DNA of 64,000 bases from Nepenthes gracilis (Eukaryota; Streptophyta; Magnoliopsida; Caryophyllales; Nepenthaceae). Of this stretch, positions 56,006-64,000 are shown piece after piece. The DNA lies in assembly GCA_033239525.1 (NCBI GenBank), contig BSYO01000013.1:7278501-7342500 (forward strand). Reading direction: 5' to 3'. The notes beneath the pieces were generated by a model. It searched no databases and had not been told where the DNA came from. It saw nothing but the letters and a program-made list of their open reading frames with translations. A program made the position numbers and the translations under genes. The stretch's first letter is position 1; the number at the start of each line of letters is the position of its first letter.

Positions 56006-57980
56006 TATGAGGTTCAGACCCATGTTGAAGAAACTTGCCTTTCAGTGAACTCGACTCCCAAATTTGATCCCCATCATGCCAATATTTTTGGACTTAGTTT
56101 GAGTATTCAATATTTGATATATGAATAAAAATAAGTGTATTTAATAAACCATATAACACACAATATATAAAATCATGTGTACCGGACATCCTTTGATACC
56201 AAAATACACCAGCTCAATAAGTAAATACTAAAGGTGGTATTTGATAGGGCGCGAGATATGGTTAGAAAAGATGACCTTAAAAAAACATAAATACTTACTA
56301 TTTAGAAAACGTCAAAGGAATGATTTTAAGATATGTTAAATCGTCACTTTTTTTAAGGTAGTATTTACATGTTACAAATACAAATGAGTTTGTATGATTT
56401 CTTTTGGGAATATAATAAAATCTTTCTTTGATTATATTTTGTACTAATAAGATAAGCCTGAATCTATAATAAAAACATGATTGTATATATTGTAATTTTT
56501 TTTAAAAAAATAAATAATTACTTAAAAGATATTACATTTTATTATGATTTTGTACTGGCAGGAAATTGATAGGTAAATGTCTATTTTTGACAAAAAAAGG
56601 TCCATAAAAAACTTGTGAGTTTAACTTACAATTGACGATTCAATTTTGAAATAGTTGAAGAAAAAAACCGGCCAACAAAAATAATTTCTGATACGTGTAC
56701 AATTCACAATTAACATAACATCACTAAACACTTTATTGTATAAATGCTAAAATATGATTTTACATTTTCAAAGTTGGACTTTCCCCTTTACAAAACTGAA
56801 AATTATATATATATATATATAAAGAAGCCAATGCCATAACAAAATATGTCGGGATGTCACTCATTTATAGGTATTATATCTTTTTATATTTACATTTCTT
56901 TTATTGTTGTTGATTCACGTTTAATCCATGCAAAGCATTGTGCTCAACTTAGAGAGAGTATCTAAACGGTACACTCTGAGCCACCCATGCACGGCATATG
57001 TGCTCAATTTAGATGCCTGTGCTTGAGCAACACATGAGAAGGCGAATATACACAAGAAAAATTTGCTATGGCTTTTGAACTCTAGGTTTAGCGTTCAAAT
57101 ATGTTTGGCATGAGAGTTAGAATTTGATTGTCAAACGTGACTATAGAAGACAAAGTTATTTTTAGGTCAATTTAGAATTTGATTTTCCCGTACCTTGAGT
57201 ACTGATTTAGAGAGAAAGAGAGAGGAAGAAAAAGGAAAGGAGGGGGAGATTTGGCCTTGTGTTTAGGCTCTGAATCGTGTTACATTATTCATTAACTTTT
57301 GATATGTTATTTTAATCATTAAGTAGAATATTTTTATTAACTGTTTTGTCTCATTTGCTTTTATACTGTGAGATTTAGATGTTAAGATTTTATAATAATA
57401 TTAAATTAAAATAAATTCATAAATTATAATCATGTATTTTGGTTAGAAGCATGTGGAGCATATGATAAGTGTAAGAGCTCTGCATGAGCTTGTTTGAGAT
57501 AGAATCGTTATGTTTAATATACACATGAAAGGTGCTTATTCGTATTTGTTCTAGTATCGTGGTACTTGATAGGCATTCATGCACAAACAAAAATTAGCCA
57601 TTAAGCCAGACAGGAGCATGTATGTTGGTATGCTATTTAAGAAATTTTTATTATTTTTTGTGTGTTTCTCACGGAATTTTGAAAGAAAAATGAGAAGTAA
57701 AGGATGAAAAGAGAGCGGAAGAATATGGTATATCTAAGTTAAAGTAAGTGCACCTAAATCTATTTTTTTGTGATCAAACTTTTAGAAAAACTCATATTAT
57801 TTCTTATTCAAATATTTATACATATGATATATATATATATATATATATAATATTAATTTGTTTGGCTCTGTCTTGTTTTCGATATACTTTGGACATTGTC
57901 AAATAATTTTATAAAAAAAATTGGATTCATAATATAAATTACAGAAATTTAAGCCGTTTTAAAAAATATTATAACAAAAT
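56006..57980. other. AT-rich intergenic DNA with possible LTR scraps
   Basis: No gene is supported. A GA-rich run near 57210-57250 preceded by GTGCTCAA-type motifs (56940-57030) resembles the leader part of other LTRs here, but no paired ends are visible. TA microsatellites occur at 56804-56821 and 57828-57849. Confidence 0.5.
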
Positions 57981-58248
57981 TTATTTTATTGTCTCACTGT
58001 GACCCAAGGATTTCGGATAAGATTAAAGTTCTATGTGATCGATCATTTTGAAGCTTAGAATGAACTGAAACAAAAGTTCATTGATTCGTTCGAGGTATTG
58101 AATTAAGTTGGAGAATAGCCAATACAATATGGGTTGCCTTTAGATCTTGTGGATTGTCATGAAATTTCAATAAGTGGGGGTTTGTTAAATTGTTGACTTT
58201 TGAGGTTAATTAAATTTCGAGAATGAAATTTCTATAAGTTGGGGAGAT
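57981..58248 (+). mobile_element. 3' end of a chromovirus-type gypsy internal region with polypurine tract
   Basis: It ends AATTTCGAGAATGAAATTTC, then TATAAGTTGGGGAGAT directly before the LTR. Plant Tekay/Reina-type elements end pol with an Asn-Phe-Glu-Asp-Glu-type stretch in the same position, followed by a GGGGGAGA polypurine tract. The rest of the element to the left is not recognisable. Confidence 0.55.
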
Positions 58249-60614
58249 TGTGATGTACCGGTTCCCAAACATCATAATTTTAGATAATTGAATTAATATG
58301 ATCAAGATTGGGTATAATCTATGTGAAAAAATTAAGTTTCGGGACTGTGAAAAGTGTCGACAGGGAACACCCGCTGGGCACCTCGGGCGGCGCTATAGGC
58401 ACCCGAAGCCGTGGGCTAGCACCTACCGGGTTCCTTGGGCGGCGCCGTAGGCGCCCGAAGCTATGGGTCGCGCCTGTCGGGCACTAAAAATAGATTTGGG
58501 TGTGCACGGGAAAGAGGGAGAGAGAAGGAGGAGGAGAAGAGAGAGAAGGGTGAATCTAAGGTTCCCAAGTCCGATTCCGTTTGAGTTAGTTAAAAAAATG
58601 ATAGATCGGGTCCAGGTAAGTATACCATACCCTCATTTTTCATTTTCTTACACTTTTATTTTATTTTCTTCGGGTATCCTCATTTTGATACCCAAATAAA
58701 TTTATATTTTGTATTACCCGTGACCTAAGTATAAAAATATATTGATTTTATATCCGACTTATGAGATTTGAGCGGTTTTTCGCACCCAAAAATTCTAACC
58801 CGCTCCCGAACCTATTTTACCATTTATTTATGATTTTATGCATGATTTGGATGTAGATAATTGTTACCCATGACTTGAGCAAACAAATATGTGAGGTTTG
58901 TGCCCGATTTCGTAGTTTTGACTTATTTTCGGACATAGAACCCTAACCACGTGCCCCAGTTGATTTCACCAATTAAATTAAAATTTATGCATAAATTGGC
59001 TTTAGAATATTGTTACCTGTACCATGAACATGTTAATTTATCAATTGGGTGTTTGAATTAGTAGTTTCGTATAGTTTTATATTCACTGGAACCATAACCC
59101 ACGCCCCCTTTAAATTTTATTTGAATTAATCATAATTTATACATGATTTAGCTTTGAAAAATTATGTTACATGAATTTATGAAGGGATTTAATGTTCGGA
59201 CACTCTAAAGTTATTCATTGCTCATTACGGTAAGAATTTCTAATATATTTTAAGTTTTATAGTAAATTGTGCATGAAATTATAAGCATGTGAAAATGTGA
59301 ACTCATGAAAATTGATTATCTGCATTCATATCAAAGAATTTTAAAAGTTATGTTTGGCTTAATATAAAAAGGATATTATACATGAAATTAAGAAATGTAA
59401 GAATTTAAGCTCACGAGGAACACAAAAATATGAATTTGATTAAGCATTATGGAAAAAGAACCAAGAAGGGATATTCTATACTTAAGTGATAGAGTTATGA
59501 ACCTTTCTTCAGAACGACGAACTGATTAAATCGTTCTTCGAAACTATAAATTTTATGCTTAAGTGTAGGATTCCCTAAAGAATTAAGAAACTAAGAAATT
59601 GGACCGAGGATCGTTCAGCAGATAGTATAATCTTGCATGCTATAGATATTACAGTTTAAACTCAATGATCATCCTGGCCATATTTTATAGCTGGTGATAT
59701 CTCTTGGCATGCCTTATTATACTATAGTGGTAGGCCGTTGTCTGTTTTGGTGCCGCCTGTGGCTGATCGACCCCGTCTATAGAGTATATATATAGACAGC
59801 CAAANTACTTTTGGATCTGGAATAGGAGGAGATGACTTTTTGATTGTGTAGAAGTATACATAATTCAGGTTACAACCGACCGTTCATTCGATTAGTAAGG
59901 CCTAATGACCTCGATCCCTCAACAAAATAACTTTTCCGTACGAATTGATGATTAAGAAAAAAAAGGAAATGAACTAAAGAAAGTTTGAAATAAATCATGA
60001 AAGTAATCTTTCGGAATCATGATTTATAGTCTCATATGCATTTTTGTTCATTCATGTATGCATTATTATGATTTTGAATATAAAATTATACATGTCCTTT
60101 GATATATACATGTGTCTTGTTGAACTTTTGACTCACTATTACTATTTTTCTCCATCCATATGAGCATGAATTTCACCCGATGCGGTAGGGTAGAGAATTT
60201 GAATCGGCTCGGCATTGAAGACATTGAAGATGACTTTATGGACTTAGTTATGCAACCTTGAGCTTTCTGACGGAATATTTTGTATTTTGATGGATTTTAT
60301 ATAGATGTATGCATATGATAATGATGATAATGATGATATATTGTAGTATAGTTTTCGCTGTTCTGAGGAATGTTTGTACTTTCATGAATTGTTATGATCA
60401 AATGGGTACCCAGTGGCATCTATTCTGAGCCAATGTTATACCAAAGTTATATAATTAGTGCCATGTGAGGTTTTGTAGCTTTGGATCCTATGTTTGAGAT
60501 GTTATGGTTATATTATGTATCCTATAAATGATATTCACAGGTTTTATATTTGGCAGATGTTCGTATTACAATCAGAACTCTACCGGATTTTCGGTTAAAT
60601 TATAGTACGTCACA
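58249..60614 (+). repeat. 3' LTR (2.37 kb) of a chromovirus-type gypsy element
   Basis: It starts TGTGATGTACCGG and ends AGTACGTCACA, giving near-perfect inverted termini TGTGATGTAC/GTACGTCACA. The polypurine tract lies just upstream and no primer site follows, so it is a 3' LTR on the plus strand. A GC-rich island at 58370-58484 contains a 52-bp tandem duplication and is followed by a GA-rich leader (58509-58550). A single undetermined base (n) lies at 59805. No 5' LTR is in the window. Confidence 0.7.
58376..58484. repeat. 52-bp tandem duplication in the LTR GC island
   Basis: GGGCGGCGCTATAGGCACCC at 58385 recurs as GGGCGGCGCCGTAGGCGCCC at 58437, a 52-bp step. A partial third start occurs at 58479. 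Confidence 0.75.
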
Positions 60615-61640
60615 AGGAAAGCTTTGAAAAGAATTTGGATGAGTTCAAATGGGTCTTGACGCTAATATTTGCACAAAACAAGCATATTAAGGATGAATAC
60701 AAGGCTTTGGGGTTACTATATTTATTATCGGTCTCATACAATCATATTGTTATGATACTATTGTTGGAAAGGACACACTTAGTCTTAATAAAATTATCGC
60801 TTCCTTGTTTATGAACGAGTCTATGTAAAATTGAAGTAATGAGGTTTTGAAAGAGTCGAATACCTTAGAGTCTACTAGTAGCTATATTTATGAGAAATCG
60901 AGGAGCTGAGATAGCAAACCAAAGAGGGGCAACAGCCTATCCAAGTTTTAGGACATTAAGTCCTTTGATTATGATAAGAAGGGCATATGAAATAGAATTG
61001 CTTTAAGAAGAAATAGTAGAAGGAAGGTGGTAGTGAGTGGTACGAGTTGAAGGATCATGATGGAACTGATGGGACCTCTATCACTACTCGTAGAGATCTT
61101 CTAGACATCCATATGGGAAAGACAGAAAGCTTTATCAGCTTCAAGATGAGTTGGGTGATGGTTCGTAGTTTCTCACATTATATAATATCTAGGAAGTTCA
61201 TTTTCACCTCCTATATATTTGAGAACTACATAGTATTGAAGATCGATAACGATGGCGTATTAAGGACAATGGGCATTGGAGACATTAGCTTGTAGATAAG
61301 CAATGGGATATAATTCTTGTTTAGGGGTATCCAACATGATTCAGATATTCGATTGAATTTGATTTTAATCAAAGAGTTTGACGAGGAGGGTTTTTACATG
61401 GCGTTTAGCAAGTGCCAATGGAAGCTCACCAAAAAAGCCTTAGTTGTAGTGAAGGAAAGTAAGTAATCAAGCTAGTACTTGATAAATGTTTAAGTTATCA
61501 TGGAAAATGCTAAGGTGACCAATGGATGGTTTAGTCAAGGTGGTTGGAGGAGGTTGAGAAAGACTGTAAGAGGGAATGACATTATTGTGTAGAAGAAGAT
61601 GAAGGAGAGTGGCAATTTTAGATTCTATAGAATGAAAGGG
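60615..61640 (+). pseudogene. Ty1/copia gag-protease fragment
   Basis: The translation in shifting frames shows FAQNKHIKDEYKALGLLYL, YNHIVMILLLGKDTLSL and IASLLMNESM, the C-terminal half of a copia (Tork-like) gag. A ruined knuckle region follows (FDYDKKGHMK). Then comes an 83-codon frame (61047-61295) with WVMVRSFSHYI where the protease normally has WVLDSG, and IDNDGVLRTMGIGDI. The gag-pre-integrase start (KKALVVVKES) closes it. The protease Asp is lost. Integrase and RT are absent. It begins directly at the end of the gypsy LTR, which suggests that LTR sits in or next to this element. Confidence 0.65.
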
Positions 61641-62340
61641 TGTATTGTTTAAAATTTATAGTGGTCGATTTAGGGGTCCCTGTAGGGAAAACGTTGCTAG
61701 ATTGAAAGAAATGACGGTTGCAAAACTTGCTAGAGATCCCCGTAAGGTCATGAGAGGACGTTAGTTGGGTTTTGGGTTAATTTCTTATGAATCCCGTATC
61801 AAATAGATAAGTTATCTAATGGTCACGTGACATATGCGCGAGGGCTGCCCGAGCAAAACTACTCATTGAATGTTGCACGATATTCATGCATGATTCACTT
61901 CAACGAAATTGCTGTTGGAGGTTCCTTGAGATAGGCGTGAGTTGTACGCTCAAACACTAGGATTGAAGAAATTTCTATTAGGTATCCACAAGATGGTTGT
62001 GATATGGGTGCTTTAGCGACACGATTGGGTAGAAGTACCGCATGATGATCGCTCAAGCGACCACACGGGATATAAAAGGGGTCATTTGGATTTTTAGGGT
62101 TTCTAAAATTATTTTTTTAACACAAAAATTATCGCACAAAGAGATAAAAAAGAAAAAAAGAAAGATGATGAAAATGTTTAAGATTCGGTTGAGGTCCAAC
62201 TCAAGTTCTATTCTTTATTAAAGCTGATATGTTATTGTAATATTATTTCTATAATGTATTATTGTTTAATTACTCATTTTCTTTATGTATTTTTTCTAAT
62301 ACGTTATTAGTTATGTTATGGGTTGCTTTTAATCAGTCAT
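61641..62340 (+). repeat. Possible copia LTR remnant
   Basis: GGGATATAAAAGGGGTCATT at about 62068 is a good TATA box. It is followed by TTTTTAGGGTTTCT and an A/G-rich leader (62140-62165), the typical layout of plant copia LTRs. It lies shortly after the gag-protease relic in the same orientation. Terminal dinucleotides and a target duplication were not found. Confidence 0.35.
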
Positions 62341-64000
62341 TCACTCAAGTTGTATTAAATAGATTTTGTAGAGATTATATTTATAATCAGCCACATTTAT
62401 AAATAATTTATTTAGAATTTGTCAAATAATTTTTTTATTTGAAAATAATTTTTCATATTAAATTTTATCACGTAACTTGTATATATTTTATTGTGTAATT
62501 TTGTTCCTTGTGCTCTAATGGAGTTTGGTGACTGACGATTAATGAGGAATTTAGGGGGTCATTTTTATTGTACTAGTTGTGTATTTGTTTTTATTTTTGG
62601 AAAATTCTAATAAGGCATTGAAACCTTGGATGATTTGTGGTTTTGGAACTGGAACCTATGCATATAGTAAAGATATTTCAAATATAAAATCCCCTCCTAT
62701 TCATAAAGAGGGTTTTAGTGTAAAAACCCTGTGTTCTCCATTGAATGATTTTTGTTAGTGTATTATTAGTGATTTTTGTTTCCTCACGAATTCGAACAAC
62801 AATGGCGCAGTTAATTGATTCATCTACAGATTTGTTCTTAATTTCACGTAGTTAAAACTTTGGTATACTGTCAAATAAAGCAGAGACTTGGTAATGGCAA
62901 CAATATGACTGCAGTTCGGTTGGCTATTGAATATTAGGTATGACTTCATCAGACGGGGCTTTTAGGTATGATCAGCAGGTGAGAAAATGCAAGAAACAGG
63001 AAACCATCAATTCAGTCAACGTGGAAACTTCTCTAGACATGTAAACTGCTATTGACTAATTGGAAATTGCATTTCACTTCATTGATGTACGGATGAGAAT
63101 ATACTTCGGTTTAAATTTAGGATATAACATCACTCAATGGCCAACGCGCTTAATTTCAGTCAACTAAGGCGACAGAGATGTGATCACTATAGTATGAGGA
63201 ATAGCATATCTTGGATGATATTTACCTTGGGGTAAAGTAAAGGGTGGCCCAATACAGAATATTTCTCGTATTTTAAGTTAGTAAAGAGTAAAAGATACAC
63301 ATATTAGGTTTTTTTTTCATTTACTTATAAGTTTTATACCTATTGATATGTTATCTACTAATATACTTAATGTTACGTAATGATTTACTCGAGTCAAAAA
63401 AATTTATGAATGACGCATAATGTGAGCCTAAATAGAGTACTTGCATTGTCTGCTTGGGGGGGTAGTGCCTCATGTACATATGAAAGGTACATGTATGTGG
63501 TTTGTTCAAAAAAATTATACTTAATATACGTATAAGACATGCTCATGTACTATTTATCCAACGTGCTCACATCTAATATGTGCTTGATAGTGCTTTTAAA
63601 CTTCAATAAATCCAAGAGTTTGAGAAGTTAAAACGTTCACGTATCAAGCCTGCAGAGTTCACGATATCAAGAGTTCGGCAAGGCCAGAAGTTCAAACAAC
63701 TAATGTTCTTCTCATCTTACTGAAAGGACCCACAGTTGCGCCGTGTTTACAAGGTCATCGGTTGCGGTGCTCTGCCACAAAAATTGTAACTGTAGTTGCT
63801 GATTGTCCACATCGGTTTGAATTTTCTACCTTTTGGTCATATCACAGCCTTTTGGCCTTTCGTGAGGATTGCTGACTCATCCAAACTTAGACTGCGTCAA
63901 CGTTGAGAAATTCAGAAGTTGGGTCAGAAAAGAAGAGGCATTTATAGACAAAAACGGAAGGCCTTGTTATCCAACTCCCAAAGTTGTCAATCATTCTTCA
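62341..64000. other. AT-rich intergenic DNA, no gene seen
   Basis: No ORF, splice-supported exon, RNA gene or paired repeat is recognised up to the window edge. A gene could continue beyond 64000, but nothing in the last kilobase supports an exon. Confidence 0.5.

Overview
The window is nuclear DNA from a flowering plant, most likely a eudicot. It has one clearly intact spliced gene, with GT-AG introns, inside AT-rich DNA full of nested plant-type LTR retrotransposons, plus two Au-type SINEs, a MITE and a CACTA transposon. No bacterial operons, CRISPR arrays, rRNA or tRNA genes were seen. The species cannot be fixed from sequence alone.

The host gene, on the + strand, encodes a mitochondrial outer-membrane porin (VDAC). 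Six coding exons lie at 27400-27442, 29855-29922, 31397-31507, 31717-31803, 32904-33112 and 45351-45657. They join in frame to 274 residues. A non-coding first exon probably ends at 24918. The introns carry a MITE, two antisense Au-like SINEs, and a degenerate 8.5-kb Ty3/gypsy element that inflates intron 5 to 12.2 kb.

Left of the gene are two large retroelement blocks. At 1758-6206 (- strand) is a structurally complete, gag-only, Sirevirus-like Ty1/copia element with paired LTRs, a perfect ATGTG target duplication, a primer-binding site and multiplied polypurine tracts. At 7406-24508 (- strand) is a Tat-lineage Ty3/gypsy element bounded by a perfect AAAGG duplication. Its decayed pol has a second, archaeal-type RNase H. 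Downstream of pol, and antisense to it, lie at least two and possibly three tandem plus-strand ORF cassettes, each with its own TATA-like box. Its 5' LTR was split by a second minus-strand element whose 2.67-kb LTR is 20944-23608. The gag of the Tat element and the far end of the intruder are gone. This Tat block ends about 405 bp before the splice donor of the porin's first exon.

Right of the gene (45658-64000) are only mobile-element relics: an old Sirevirus-like solo LTR with a 52-bp tandem array, a solo LTR with an ATATA duplication, a non-autonomous CACTA element of about 4 kb, a chromovirus-type 3' LTR of 2.37 kb, and a truncated copia gag-protease relic followed by an LTR-like stretch.

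The most notable structure is the duplicated antisense ORF cassette of the Tat element (9588-12770). No undescribed defence or metabolic system was found. All identifications rest on reading motifs and repeats by eye; no database search was run.
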